58,779 nt of DNA from Deltaproteobacteria bacterium (GCA_011526585.1 WYBB01000143.1:1-58779), one strand, 5' to 3'; shown: positions 16,702-25,924, numbered from the stretch's first letter. Notes: generated by a model from the letters alone, not told the origin. Program-made: numbers and translations.

Positions 16702-16711
16702 GATACGACAA

Positions 16712-16762
16712 GTCCCCACGGGCGTTTCCATCCTTCGTGGTGGGCGGCACGCCCGTGGGGAC
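16712..16762. terminator. Perfect 14-bp inverted repeat after the GH114-like gene
   Basis: GTCCCCACGGGCGT at 16712-16725 and ACGCCCGTGGGGAC at 16749-16762 form a strong stem with a 23-base loop. It begins directly after the stop of the minus-strand GH114-like gene, which makes termination its likely role. There is no clear T-run. Part of the right arm is repeated at about 16592-16608 (CCCGTGGCGACGTCAG), suggesting local duplication. Confidence 0.5.
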
Positions 16763-16763
16763 G

Positions 16764-17633
16764 TCAGCAGCCGTCGTAGACGTAGGCGCTGCTGGTCGGA
16801 CCGACGAGGTCGAGGTCGCGCAAGACGATCGGGAGCCCGGGGTAGTCGGCGCAGCCGCGCTCGAAGTCCTGGCGCCGATACTCGATGACGAGCACGTGGG
16901 CGCCGTAGACGCCGGTGAAGACGTCGCACTCGTCGTAGCGGTTGCACTCCTCGGAGACGACGAGGTCGGTGCCCATCTCGGACTTGCGATGTGCGATCTC
17001 CGCGGCGTTCTTCTGCGCGATCGCGAGCCCGCGAGCGTGCGCTCGGGCGGAGAAGAGGGCCATCATCGCCACCGCGTCGTCCTCCGCGAGGAACGCGGGG
17101 AAGCGCGCGAAGGTGTCGAGGTTGTCGATCTCGACGGCGGCGAAGCCGTCGTCCGCGCAGCCCTCGATCCAGTCGCCGACGATCTCGGCGATCTGCGCGC
17201 GCTTGGCCGGGGTGCTCACGTCGAGGAGCAGCTCGTCCCAGTCCGGGTCGATGACGGGTTGCCCGTCGCCGTCCCGGAGCACGAGGTCCGGGTGCTCGCC
17301 GAGCCAGAACGACTCCTCGCCGGGCTGGATCTGGAAACCGTTCACGTAGCAGACGTTGTAGAGGCCCGGCGCGATCGGCGCGGTGCGATCGCGCACGACG
17401 ATCGAGACCCCGGCCGGCGGCGCGTAGGCCTCGCCGAGCTGGTAGTCGAGGCCGCCGTCGACGGGCGGGAGCGAGAGATCACCCGCGGAATCCGTCACTT
17501 CGGCGGCATCCGGGGCCGGCCGCGTCACCTCTTCGGACGTGTCGCCGCCGCCCGCTGCCCCACATCCCGGGCAGCAGGCCGCGGCGGCGAGGAACGCCAG
17601 GACGGAGTGCGCGCGCGTTCGACCAGTCAGCAT
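16764..17633 (-). CDS. GH114-like (endo-alpha-1,4-polygalactosaminidase family) lipoprotein
   Basis: This 289-residue exported protein begins with a hydrophobic leader ending in FLAAAACCPGC, a probable lipoprotein signal. A TIM-barrel-like domain follows with GH114 landmarks: an internal VCYVNGFQIQPGE strand, WDELLLDVS, GFAAVEIDNLDTF with an Asp pair, AIAQKNAAE and a final ECNRYDEC. GH114 members cleave galactosaminoglycan, as in Pel-type exopolysaccharide, though few are tested. ATG 17633 places the leader at the N-terminus; a GTG six codons upstream is the alternative. A strong hairpin follows the stop. It appears to be a single-gene unit. Confidence 0.75.
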   Translation of the reverse strand: MLTGRTRAHSVLAFLAAAACCPGCGAAGGGDTSEEVTRPAPDAAEVTDSAGDLSLPPVDGGLDYQLGEAYAPPAGVSIVVRDRTAPIAPGLYNVCYVNGFQIQPGEESFWLGEHPDLVLRDGDGQPVIDPDWDELLLDVSTPAKRAQIAEIVGDWIEGCADDGFAAVEIDNLDTFARFPAFLAEDDAVAMMALFSARAHARGLAIAQKNAAEIAHRKSEMGTDLVVSEECNRYDECDVFTGVYGAHVLVIEYRRQDFERGCADYPGLPIVLRDLDLVGPTSSAYVYDGC

Positions 17634-17697
17634 GATCGATGAGTAGTGCACTTGGGGTGTGCATGCACGCGCGATCGAGTCGCGCGCCCACGGTCGC

Positions 17698-18162
17698 TCA
17701 GTGCGCGGGCAGTCCCGCGGTCTCGGGCAGCGAGCGACGGATGCGGTCGGCGAGCTCGTGGCCGGGGACCTGGGTGAGGTCGACCGGCGCGGACGCGACG
17801 ATGCAGGCCGCCGTCTCCTTGTCGAGCTCGGCGCGCAGGTGGCCGAGGAAGGCCGGCGGCGACAACAGGATCAGGCGCTCGAAGGCGTGGGTCGTGCGGC
17901 CGAGGCGGAAGTGCTCGGCGAGCTGGCGGGCGAAGGCCTCGACCTCGACCTCGCGCGGCTCGGTGTGGCGATCGAAGGCCGAGCGCACGCCGTGGCCGGC
18001 CGAGGGCTCGCTGCCCGGGCGCGAGGTGATCAGGTCCTGGTTCTTCATGCGGCTCGCGGGGTGCACGAGCGACATCACCGGCTCGAGCTCCTCGAGCATC
18101 ACGTCCGAGCCGAAGACCTGCGCGCGCGCGGCGTTGGCGACGACGATCCAGTGCGTGAACAT
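17698..18162 (-). CDS. Host-attachment-family protein
   Basis: ATG 18162 is chosen because a purine-rich GGAGGA ends 3 bp before it. The 154-residue product begins THWIVVANAARAQVF, as in the 'protein required for attachment to host cells' family (PF10116). It continues with LVHPASRMKNQDL, DRHTEPREVEVEAFAR and ILLSPPAFLGHLR. The fold resembles the release-factor/Pelota middle domain. It lacks a signal peptide, so the family name probably overstates a direct adhesive role. It lies 43 bp downstream of the beta-propeller gene on the same strand. Confidence 0.85.
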   Translation of the reverse strand: MFTHWIVVANAARAQVFGSDVMLEELEPVMSLVHPASRMKNQDLITSRPGSEPSAGHGVRSAFDRHTEPREVEVEAFARQLAEHFRLGRTTHAFERLILLSPPAFLGHLRAELDKETAACIVASAPVDLTQVPGHELADRIRRSLPETAGLPAH

Positions 18163-18205
18163 ATCTCCTCCTGTCATTCTTGTTGCGGGGCGTTGCGGTG
18201 TCCGC

Positions 18206-21200
18206 TCACGGGGCGGTGTAGAGGTCGAAGGCGTCGAGGTCGAAGGCGTAGAGGCCGTAGAGGCCCGCCGCGAGGAAGGCGCGGCCCTCGTCGACGACGA
18301 GCGAGCCGGGCCAACCCGCCGTCGCGAAGAACGCGCGCGGCGCCGGCGCGCTCGGGGTGCTCACATCGAAGAGCAGGAGCCCGCCCGGCACCTGGAAGAG
18401 CGCGCGCCCCTGGCCGGCCCAGGCGAGCACCGCCCAGGTGTCGACGGCGCGCGTCGCGAGCTCGGCCAGGGTGTCCTCGCGAAGGATCGTGAGCCGCGTC
18501 TCCCAGGTCTCGTTCGTCGCGGCCGCGCTCGCGACCGGATCGTCGAAGCCGTACCACCAGGTGCTCGGCCCATGGCTCAAGAGCACGTGGCCGGCGCCGT
18601 CGAGCAGCACGACCTGCACCTGGCGCCCGTCCAGGCGGTAGCGCGCCTCGAGCGTGGCGGTGTCACCCGCCAGCCGGGCGCGCGCGACCGCCGACTCGAC
18701 GTGATCGGCATCGTAGACCTGGTCGACGGTGAAGAGGTCGTCGCCTTGCTTGGCGAAGAGCACGCCGGGCACGTTGACGCGCGCGCCGACCCGCGGCTGG
18801 CTCGGCGTTGCGAGATCGATGCCGCGCGCGAAGTAGCGCACGTAGGCGCGCACGTCGTCCGGGCGATCGTAGGGCTCGCGGGTGGCGACCCACAGCGTCG
18901 CGCCGTCGGAGAGCGTGCTCACGCCCTCCTCGCTCTCGGGCAGCGCGACCGGCTCGGCCAGGCGCGGCGCCTGACGGTTCGAGAGGTCGAGCACGTGCAC
19001 GACCCAGCGCGTCCAGTAGCGGTAGACCGGCTCCTCCTTGCAGGTGGTCTCGGCCCCGATCGCGGCCGGATCCTCGACGATCGTGCACTCGACCTCGAGG
19101 CCTTCGCAGCGGTAGATCGCGCCCCAGCACGAGCGTGGTCCGTCGCCGTCGCGCACGCACTCGATGCGCCCGGTGTAGTAGACGCCGACCTCCTCGGCGC
19201 GCCCGTCGCTCGAGGCGGCCGGCCTCGGTGGCTCACCCGGCTCGCTCGGATCGACCACGCCGCCACCCGAGCCTCCCGGTGGCACCGTCACGCACAGCTC
19301 CTGGGTGCCGGACTGCGTCGACTCGGCGATCCCCTCGAGGAAGGCGATCGCCTCGCCGACGACCGTGCCGCTCGGGGCGACGCGGTAGTAGCCGCAGTCG
19401 AAGCAGGCGTCGGCGGGTCGCGCCGGCTCGGCGCCGTCGTAGGCGGGGTAGGGGCCCCACGACGGCGGCAGCGCGTCGGTCGTGAGCGTGCCGCGCTCTT
19501 GCGGCGTGGTCGGCGTCGTGAGGTCCCAGACCTCGACGCTCGTCTGCCAGCGCCCCCCGCCGTCGCCGATCCAGGTCGCGCTCATCGCCACGGCGAGGTC
19601 GCCGACCTGGGTGATGCTCGCGCCGGCCGGGATCTCGAAGGCGGTGATCGCGGGCGCGCGATCGGGATCGCCGTCGAGCGCGATCACCTCGGCGCGACCG
19701 GGCGGCGGGGCGTGCCCCGACCAGTACGTGCGCGCGGAGGTGTCGACGACGCGGAGCCCGTGATCGCCGTAGACGAAGAAGCCGCCGTAGCTCGGCGCGA
19801 GCATGACCTCGCCGAGCGCGGCGGGCGCGTCGGGATCGGCGACGTCGTGCAGCGAGAGGCTCTCGTCCGAGAGACACGCCGCGGTGTCGTCGTCGCTCAG
19901 GAACGAGCGGCGGACCGGCGTCGGGTGCGCGAGCGCGCCGCGCACGCTGAGCGTCGTCTCCGAGAAGGTGAAGAGGCGCACGCCGGAGGTGGAGCCGGCT
20001 TCGGTCCAGCCCGAGAAGGGCAGGAGCACGAGCCCGGTCTCGATCACGGCGGGCTCGTCGACGGCCGGGACGGCGACGGCGCCCTCGACGACGGAGAAGG
20101 CGCGGTGGTCCCAGTTGGCCTCCGACCAGGCCGACTCGAGGCCGGCCGAGCGGCGCGCGATGAGCGGGTCGGCCGCGCCGAGGTCGGTGATGTCGTAGAG
20201 GCTCACCGCGAGCTGGCGGCCGCCCGCGGCGTCGTCGCTGCCCACCCCGAGGAGGCGGCGCTCGGCGGCGACGGCGCGGAAGAAGTCGTTCCAGCCCGAG
20301 ACGATGAAGGCGCTCTCCTCGGTGGCCTGGCCGTCGGCGGTGATCGAGAAGGCGTGGAACGGATCCTGGCGCAGGTAGGTGACGAAGAAGGCCTTGTCGT
20401 CGCCGACGAAGAGGGTCGCGAAGAGCGCCTCGCCGGCGCCGAACTCGTCGTGGTCGATCGCGACCGGGCGCGTCGGATCGGAGACGTCGAAGGTCTCGAG
20501 GTGGTTGACCTGCCGCTCCCAGCCGCCCTCGGAGACGACGCGCAGGATGGTGCCGCGCAGGTCGAGGTTGAACTGGTTCTTCACCTGGCCGCGCACCGCG
20601 ACGTCGGCGCCGAGCACCATCGAGCCGTCGGGCGCGCCGATGTCGACGACGGCGACCCTGGACTGCGGCCCGCTGTCGGAGGTCCACTCGGTGCGCGCGA
20701 CGATGAGCGCCTCGGGGGTGCCCGCACTGTGGGCGATGTCGGAGATCCAGCCGCCGAGGTCGATCTCGCTCCGGGCGGTGAGCAGATCCGTGACGGCGAA
20801 GCTCTTGACCACGGTGCGCTCGCCCGAGCCGACCGGCACAGTGCCGCCGCCACCATCATAGAGCTGCCAGAGCGCCGCAGCGACGTAGAGGTTCGTGGTC
20901 GCGCCCTCGCGCACGAGGCGGCTCGTGCGGATCCAGCCGGGTACGACCGCGCGATCGAGCACGACCGGCGCGCTCGGATCGGCGAGGTCGACGAGCAGCG
21001 CCGCGCCACCCTGCTCCTTGCCGTAGGCGAGATCGGTGCGGCTACCCCAATAGCCGTACCAGTCGTTCAGGAGCACGAGCGCGCGTGAGCCGAAGACGTA
21101 GAGCTCGACGGGCGAGCCCGAGGTCCTGAGCGCGCCGACGACGCGCGGCGAGGCCGGGTCGCTGGCGTCGATCACCTGCAGGCCGCGATAGGCGTTGAGG

Positions 21201-21472
21201 TTGACGATGAGGCCGTCTCCGAGCGCGCGGAAGATGTCGCCCTCCTCGATGGTGCGCCCGCCCTGACCCTCGCCGTTGCGACCGTCGGTCGGGGCGTCGC
21301 TGCTCGGTGGGCCGTAGCGGTCGCCGGCGGGCGTCGCGGCGGAGATGAAGCTCGTCGCGCCGAGCTCCGGGTCGGGCTGCGGACCGAAGCGCGGGCGCTC
21401 CTCCTCGGTGCAGGCGGCGAGCGCGAGGAGCAGCAGCAGGATGAACGATGGGATCGTGAACGTGCGGGTCAT
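18206..21472 (-). CDS. Large beta-propeller domain lipoprotein
   Basis: ATG 21472 has GGAGG 8 bp upstream and gives a lipoprotein signal (LLLLLALAAC). The 1088-residue product shows repeated blade motifs such as VNLNAYRGLQVIDASDP, GSPVELYVFGSRALVLL and LLFDVSTPSAPAPRAFF. These match the secreted beta-propeller family PF09826. A Cys-rich insert near residues 720-850 carries several disulfide-like pairs. The product is probably held on the outer membrane or periplasmic face. It is divergent from the small lipoprotein at 21711, with 238 bp between, and upstream of the host-attachment gene. Confidence 0.8.
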   Translation of the reverse strand: MTRTFTIPSFILLLLLALAACTEEERPRFGPQPDPELGATSFISAATPAGDRYGPPSSDAPTDGRNGEGQGGRTIEEGDIFRALGDGLIVNLNAYRGLQVIDASDPASPRVVGALRTSGSPVELYVFGSRALVLLNDWYGYWGSRTDLAYGKEQGGAALLVDLADPSAPVVLDRAVVPGWIRTSRLVREGATTNLYVAAALWQLYDGGGGTVPVGSGERTVVKSFAVTDLLTARSEIDLGGWISDIAHSAGTPEALIVARTEWTSDSGPQSRVAVVDIGAPDGSMVLGADVAVRGQVKNQFNLDLRGTILRVVSEGGWERQVNHLETFDVSDPTRPVAIDHDEFGAGEALFATLFVGDDKAFFVTYLRQDPFHAFSITADGQATEESAFIVSGWNDFFRAVAAERRLLGVGSDDAAGGRQLAVSLYDITDLGAADPLIARRSAGLESAWSEANWDHRAFSVVEGAVAVPAVDEPAVIETGLVLLPFSGWTEAGSTSGVRLFTFSETTLSVRGALAHPTPVRRSFLSDDDTAACLSDESLSLHDVADPDAPAALGEVMLAPSYGGFFVYGDHGLRVVDTSARTYWSGHAPPPGRAEVIALDGDPDRAPAITAFEIPAGASITQVGDLAVAMSATWIGDGGGRWQTSVEVWDLTTPTTPQERGTLTTDALPPSWGPYPAYDGAEPARPADACFDCGYYRVAPSGTVVGEAIAFLEGIAESTQSGTQELCVTVPPGGSGGGVVDPSEPGEPPRPAASSDGRAEEVGVYYTGRIECVRDGDGPRSCWGAIYRCEGLEVECTIVEDPAAIGAETTCKEEPVYRYWTRWVVHVLDLSNRQAPRLAEPVALPESEEGVSTLSDGATLWVATREPYDRPDDVRAYVRYFARGIDLATPSQPRVGARVNVPGVLFAKQGDDLFTVDQVYDADHVESAVARARLAGDTATLEARYRLDGRQVQVVLLDGAGHVLLSHGPSTWWYGFDDPVASAAATNETWETRLTILREDTLAELATRAVDTWAVLAWAGQGRALFQVPGGLLLFDVSTPSAPAPRAFFATAGWPGSLVVDEGRAFLAAGLYGLYAFDLDAFDLYTAP

Positions 21473-21710
21473 GGCGTGGCCTCCGGAGCCCTGACCCCGA
21501 TCGAGGCAAGGTCCGTGCCGGCCCGGGTCGAATGCGCCGGGCCCGCGCCGCACGGGCGGGGTGGCGATGCGCGTCTTCGCGCGGGTGATTTGGCGCGCAA
21601 CGTCGCTGGTCGCTGGGCGGATCCGCGCTGCAGCGCCGCGCGATCGCTTGCGCCGTGTCGACAGCGCGCTGGCACGCCCGATGCTGGGGGTTCGCGTGAG
21701 GAGGTGAGCG

Positions 21711-22151
21711 ATGTCCAGGACCTTTATCGCGGCGCTCTCCGCTACGGTGCTGTCGTGGGGCGCGCTGACCTCGTGTCACGTGGTCTGGGATGGCTCGTGG
21801 CCGATCTGGATCGACAACTGGGATCCGGCGATCGTCGACGCCGACGCCGGCTGCTTCTACGACCCTGCCCTGCGCGAGGACGTCTGGTGGTTCGAGGCCG
21901 AGGTGATCGACTGGGACGGGATCGGCGACGTCGAGAGCGTCGACGTCTGGGTCTACGACGACTGGCGCGGCGGCAGGCTCGTCGACAGCTTCGCGCTCTA
22001 CCCGGTCGGCGATCCTTACTACTGGTACGCCGAGGTGCTCGAGCGCCACACCCTGCTCGACTGCTACTACCCCGGCTACTCGGTCGACTTCATCGTCTGG
22101 GACTTCTACGACGGCTACGCCATCCGCACCGTCTGGCCCGACACCTATTGA
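21711..22151 (+). CDS. Small aromatic-rich lipoprotein
   Basis: GAGGAGG sits 6 bp before the ATG. The 146-residue product has a lipoprotein signal (WGALTSC) and a mature part very rich in Trp, Tyr and Asp (WPIWIDNWDP, DVWWFEAEVIDWDG, YYWYAEVLE). The alternating pattern suggests a small beta-sandwich, and no family is recognised. It is a single-gene unit or is read into the Uma2 gene 50 bp downstream. Confidence 0.7.
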   Translation: MSRTFIAALSATVLSWGALTSCHVVWDGSWPIWIDNWDPAIVDADAGCFYDPALREDVWWFEAEVIDWDGIGDVESVDVWVYDDWRGGRLVDSFALYPVGDPYYWYAEVLERHTLLDCYYPGYSVDFIVWDFYDGYAIRTVWPDTY

Positions 22152-22201
22152 CCGTGCGGCGGCTTGGAATCGCGCCGGGCGGCGTCTATCATGGTCAGGC
22201 C

Positions 22202-22795
22202 ATGTCGATCGCCTCAACCGACCTCTTCGCCGAAGTCGCGGGCAACCCGCCGCAGATCCGTCGCTTCACCCGCGCGGAGTACGACTCGCTCGTAGCCTCG
22301 GGCTTCTTCGACGAGGACGAGAAGGTCGAGCTGCTCGATGGAGTGATCATCGCCATGACCCCGCAAGGCGCTCCGCACGCGACGCCCATCCGACGCCTCA
22401 CCACGCTGCTCGTGCCCGCGCTCCTGGGGCGGGCCGAGGTCGGCGTGCAGCTGCCTTTCGCCGCCTCCGACGTCTCCGAGCCGGAGCCCGACCTCTGCAT
22501 CGTGCCGCCCGACGATGACGAGACCGACCACCCCAGGGTCGCCCACTGCATCATCGAGATCGCCGTCACCTCGCAGCGCCGCGACCGCGCCAAGGTCGGG
22601 ATCTACGCCCAGGCCGGCGTGCCGCAGCTGATCCTGATCGACGTGCCGCGCCGTGAAGCGCGGATCTACCGCGACCCGCGCGACGGAGACTACGAGCGGG
22701 TCGAGACCCTGCGCGAAGGCAGCACCGTCGTCATCGACGCCTTCCCCGACGTCGGCTTCGATCTCGCCGAGGTCCTGCCGAAGCCGGCTCCCTGA
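22202..22795 (+). CDS. Uma2-family (DUF820) PD-(D/E)XK endonuclease-like protein
   Basis: The 197-residue protein contains the Uma2 core. This comprises DEDEKVELLDGVII near the start, SEPEPDLCIVPP, CIIEIAVTSQRRDRAKVGIY, then AGVPQLILIDVPRREARIY. The Asp, Glu and Lys positions of the nuclease-like active site are present. Uma2 proteins are abundant in cyanobacteria and myxobacteria, usually without a known role. Start ATG 22202 is where homology begins; the open frame extends far upstream without similarity. The stop abuts that of the convergent M3 peptidase gene. Confidence 0.85.
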   Translation: MSIASTDLFAEVAGNPPQIRRFTRAEYDSLVASGFFDEDEKVELLDGVIIAMTPQGAPHATPIRRLTTLLVPALLGRAEVGVQLPFAASDVSEPEPDLCIVPPDDDETDHPRVAHCIIEIAVTSQRRDRAKVGIYAQAGVPQLILIDVPRREARIYRDPRDGDYERVETLREGSTVVIDAFPDVGFDLAEVLPKPAP

Positions 22796-24955
22796 TCACT
22801 TCACGGGGAAGCCGCGGTCCTTCAGCAGCGCCTCGACCTTGGGGTCGCGCCCGCGGAAGAGGCGGTAGGCCTCCTTGCGATCGATGGCGTCGCCGGTCGC
22901 CAGGATGATCTCCTGGAAGCGCTTCGCGGTCTCGGGGTGCCACGGGTCGCCGGTGTCCTCGAAGGCCTGCCAGGCGTCGGCCGCCATCACGTCCGACCAG
23001 AGGTAGGAGTAGTAGCCGGCCGAGTACGAGTCCGAGGCGAAGAGGTGCATGAAGTGCGGCAGGCGATGGCGCAGCACGATCTCCCTCGGCATGCCGATCG
23101 CGGCGAGCGTCTCCCTCTCGAAGGCGTCGGGATCGATCTCGCCCTTGGGATCGGTGTGCAGCTTCATGTCGACGATCGCCGCGGCGAGGTACTCGACGGT
23201 GGCGAAGCCCTGGTTGAAAGTCGACGCCGCGCGCAGCTTGTCGATGAGCGCCTGCGGCATCTTGTCGCCGGTCTGATAGTGGCGCGCGTACTGGTCGAGC
23301 ACCTCGCGGGTCAGGAGCCAGTTCTCGTGCACCTGGCTCGGGAACTCGACGAAGTCGCGCGGCGTGCCGGTGAGCGAAGGGTAGGTGGTGTCGTCGCTCA
23401 GCGCGTGCAGGGCGTGGCCGAACTCGTGAAAGAGCGTCTCGGCATCGTCCAGGCTGATCAGTACCTTCTCGCCCGGGGCGCCCTTGGCGAAGTTGTTGTT
23501 GTTCGAGACGATCGGGAAGACCTGGCCGTCGAGCTTGCTCTGCCGCTGGTAGGTCGCCTGCCACGCGCCCGAGCGCTTGTACTGGCGCGCGAAGTCGTCG
23601 CGGTAGAGGTAGCCGACGTGGCGCTTGTCGGCGGCGTGGGTCACGTGGAAGACGCGCACGTCGGGGTGGAAGACCGGGACCTGACCGGTGATCTCCTCGA
23701 AGGCGAAGCCGTAGAGCTTGCTCGCCATGAAGTACGAGGCCTCGATCATGTTCTCGAGCTCGAAGTAGCTCTTGAAGAGGCTCTGATCGAGGTCGTACTT
23801 CGCCTTGCGCACCTTCTCCATGTAGTAGCGGTAGTCCCACGGCTCGATGGTGATCTTGGCCCCCTCGGCGCGCGCCAGCTTGCGCATCTCGGCGACCTCC
23901 TCCTTGACGCGCTTCACCGCCGCCGGCCAGACGCGCATCATCAGCTCGTCGGCCGCGGCCGGGTCCTTGGCCATGGTGTTGGCCATGCGCCAGTGGGCGT
24001 GGCTCGGGTAGCCGAGGATGGCGGCGCGCTCGGCGCGCAGCTTGACGATGCGCGCGATGATCGCGTTGGTGTCGCGCTCGCCGCCGCCATCACCGCGGTC
24101 GACGAAGGCGCGCCAGACCTTCTCGCGTAGCGCGCGGTCATCCGAAAAGGTCAGGAACGGATCGACCGCCGAGCGCGTGTTGACCACGGCCCAGCCCTCG
24201 ACCTTGCGCTCCTCGGCGGCGGCCTTGTAGGTCGCGACGAGCGCCTCGGGCAGGCCCGCGAGGTCGGCCTCGCCGAGCGTGACCCAGGTGTCCTCGTCGG
24301 CCTGCACGCGGTTGGCGAAGTCGGTGAAGAGGCCGGCGAGCTCCTGGTTCACCGCCGCGACCCTGGCTCGCCCTTCGGCGTCGAGGCGCGCGCCGCGGCG
24401 CACGAACTCGTCGTGGGTCTTCTCGGTCAGACGCAGCTCTTCGGCGCCGAGCCCGCTCTCCTGGCGCGTCTCGTAGACCCGGCGGATCCGCTCGAAGAGC
24501 GCCTGGTCGAAGTGGATCTCGTCGTCGATCTCGGCGAGCTTCGGGCGGACCGACCTGGTGATCGCCTGGATCTCGGGGCTGTTCATGTTCGACGCCATCA
24601 CGAAGAACAAGGTCGCCACGCGGTCGAGCGGCTCGCCCGCGCGCTCGAGCGCGGCGAGCGTGTTGTCGAAGGTCGGCGCCGCGGGATCGGCGGTGATCGC
24701 CCGGATCTCCTCGCGCAGGAGCGCGATGCCCTTGTCGAAGGCCGGCTCGAAGGCGGCGACCTCGATGCGGTCCCAGGGCGGCACCCCGCCGTTGGGACCC
24801 GACCAGGGCGCGAGCAGCGCGTCCTCGGGCGCCGATGGGGCCGCGACCGGCGCGGGCGCTTCGGTGCCGGGTTGAACGAGCGCGGGACCGCTGCCGCCGC
24901 AGGCGGTCAGCGCGGCGACGAGGGCGAAGAGACGATAGGAGTGAGTGAGCGACAT
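22796..24955 (-). CDS. M3-family metallopeptidase lipoprotein (oligopeptidase/dipeptidyl carboxypeptidase type)
   Basis: The 719-residue protein has a lipoprotein signal (LVAALTAC) followed by a full-length M3 peptidase. The zinc site FHEFGHALHAL lies at His510-Glu511-His514. Flanking conserved segments include YFELENMIEASYFMASKLYG before it and FPSQVHENWL after it. M3 enzymes cleave short peptides or release dipeptides. Here the lipobox puts it in the periplasm or on the cell surface, where it would recycle peptides. ATG 24955 is used because the signal peptide begins there. Confidence 0.93.
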   Translation of the reverse strand: MSLTHSYRLFALVAALTACGGSGPALVQPGTEAPAPVAAPSAPEDALLAPWSGPNGGVPPWDRIEVAAFEPAFDKGIALLREEIRAITADPAAPTFDNTLAALERAGEPLDRVATLFFVMASNMNSPEIQAITRSVRPKLAEIDDEIHFDQALFERIRRVYETRQESGLGAEELRLTEKTHDEFVRRGARLDAEGRARVAAVNQELAGLFTDFANRVQADEDTWVTLGEADLAGLPEALVATYKAAAEERKVEGWAVVNTRSAVDPFLTFSDDRALREKVWRAFVDRGDGGGERDTNAIIARIVKLRAERAAILGYPSHAHWRMANTMAKDPAAADELMMRVWPAAVKRVKEEVAEMRKLARAEGAKITIEPWDYRYYMEKVRKAKYDLDQSLFKSYFELENMIEASYFMASKLYGFAFEEITGQVPVFHPDVRVFHVTHAADKRHVGYLYRDDFARQYKRSGAWQATYQRQSKLDGQVFPIVSNNNNFAKGAPGEKVLISLDDAETLFHEFGHALHALSDDTTYPSLTGTPRDFVEFPSQVHENWLLTREVLDQYARHYQTGDKMPQALIDKLRAASTFNQGFATVEYLAAAIVDMKLHTDPKGEIDPDAFERETLAAIGMPREIVLRHRLPHFMHLFASDSYSAGYYSYLWSDVMAADAWQAFEDTGDPWHPETAKRFQEIILATGDAIDRKEAYRLFRGRDPKVEALLKDRGFPVK

Positions 24956-25038
24956 GGCCGAGCGATGGCGCGAACTGGAGGGCACGTCAAGGCGGTTGGC
25001 GGCTTGACGATGCGATCGCCGTCGGGCGAACTATCGCC

Positions 25039-25812
25039 ATGCCGAAGCCGACCGCACCCACGCCCGCCGACCGTGCCTTCGAGCGTCTGCGCGCGCTCTG
25101 CTACGCGCTGCCCGCGGTCGAGGAGAAGCTCTCGCACGGCTCGCCGTCCTTCTTCGTGCGCGGCAAGATGTTCTGCAGCTTCGCCAACGACGCCTACGGC
25201 GAAGGCCTGGCCGCGTGGTGCAAGGCGAGCCCCGAGCGGCAGCAGGCGCTCGTCGCCGAGGATCCCGCGCGCTACTTCGTGCCGCCCTACGTCGGCGTCA
25301 AGGGCTGGGTCGGCGTTCGCATCGACGCCGCGCGCGCCGACTGGGACGCCCTCGCGCTGATCCTCGAGGAGGGCTTCACCCAGGTCGCGCCGAAGTCGGT
25401 CTGGGACAGCCCCATCCTGCCGCCGCCGCCTTCGAAGCCGCTGCCGACGACCGATCCGGAGCTCGCGCGCGCGGCGCTGACACGGCTCGAGGCGATCTGC
25501 GCCGAGCTGTCGGGCTCGAGCTGTGAGCGCGAAGGCAAGCACGCGACCTTCCGCGTGAACAAGAAGCCGTTCGCCTACTTCCTCGACAACCATCACGGCG
25601 ACGGCATCATCGCGGTCGGCGTGCGCGCTCCCGACGGCGAGAACGAGGCGCTCATCGCCGAGCACCCCGAGCGCTTCTTCATGCCCGCCTATATCGGTGT
25701 GCGCGGCTGGGTCGGCGTGCGCCTCGATCAGAAGAAGGTCGACTGGAAGGACGTCGCCGCGCGCCTCGCCAGGAGCCACGCGCAGGTCGCGCCCAAGCCA
25801 CGCCGCAAGTAG
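25039..25812 (+). CDS. Tandem MmcQ/YjbR-domain protein
   Basis: The 257-residue protein consists of two YjbR-like domains. The first (about 10-118) carries LRALCYALPAVEEKLSHGSP, FVPPYVGVKGWVGVRID and a matching C-terminal helix. The second (about 135-255) carries GKHATFRVNKKPFAYF, FMPAYIGVRGWVGVRLD and the same helix. Single-domain YjbR proteins are about 110-120 residues and are thought to bind DNA through a double-wing-like fold. A fused pair would mimic a dimer. It is cytoplasmic and monocistronic. Confidence 0.85.
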   Translation: MPKPTAPTPADRAFERLRALCYALPAVEEKLSHGSPSFFVRGKMFCSFANDAYGEGLAAWCKASPERQQALVAEDPARYFVPPYVGVKGWVGVRIDAARADWDALALILEEGFTQVAPKSVWDSPILPPPPSKPLPTTDPELARAALTRLEAICAELSGSSCEREGKHATFRVNKKPFAYFLDNHHGDGIIAVGVRAPDGENEALIAEHPERFFMPAYIGVRGWVGVRLDQKKVDWKDVAARLARSHAQVAPKPRRK

Positions 25813-25817
25813 CCGCG

Positions 25818-25844
25818 TCGAGACCGAGGCGACGCTCGTCTCGA
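25818..25844. terminator. Weak hairpin after the YjbR gene
   Basis: TCGAGAC at 25818-25824 pairs with GTCTCGA at 25838-25844 around a 13-base loop, starting 5 bp after the stop. There is no T-run. The right arm is part of a 12-bp palindrome. Confidence 0.3.
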
Positions 25845-25886
25845 GACGCACTTCACGCGAGCGCACTGATCCGATCCGCGGTGAAC

Positions 25887-25919
25887 CTCCGTAGTGGGTG
25901 ATGTCCCACCGCGACGGAG
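25887..25919 (+). promoter_or_regulatory. Hairpin that would hide the ribosome-binding site of the next gene
   Basis: CTCCGT (25887-25892) pairs with ACGGAG (25914-25919), and inside it GTGGG (25894-25898) pairs with CCCAC (25905-25909). The outer right arm contains the GGAG that serves ATG 25925. A folded leader would therefore block translation. This could be a temperature- or factor-sensitive switch. The fold is visible; its function is inferred. Confidence 0.45.
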
Positions 25920-25924
25920 TGTCC

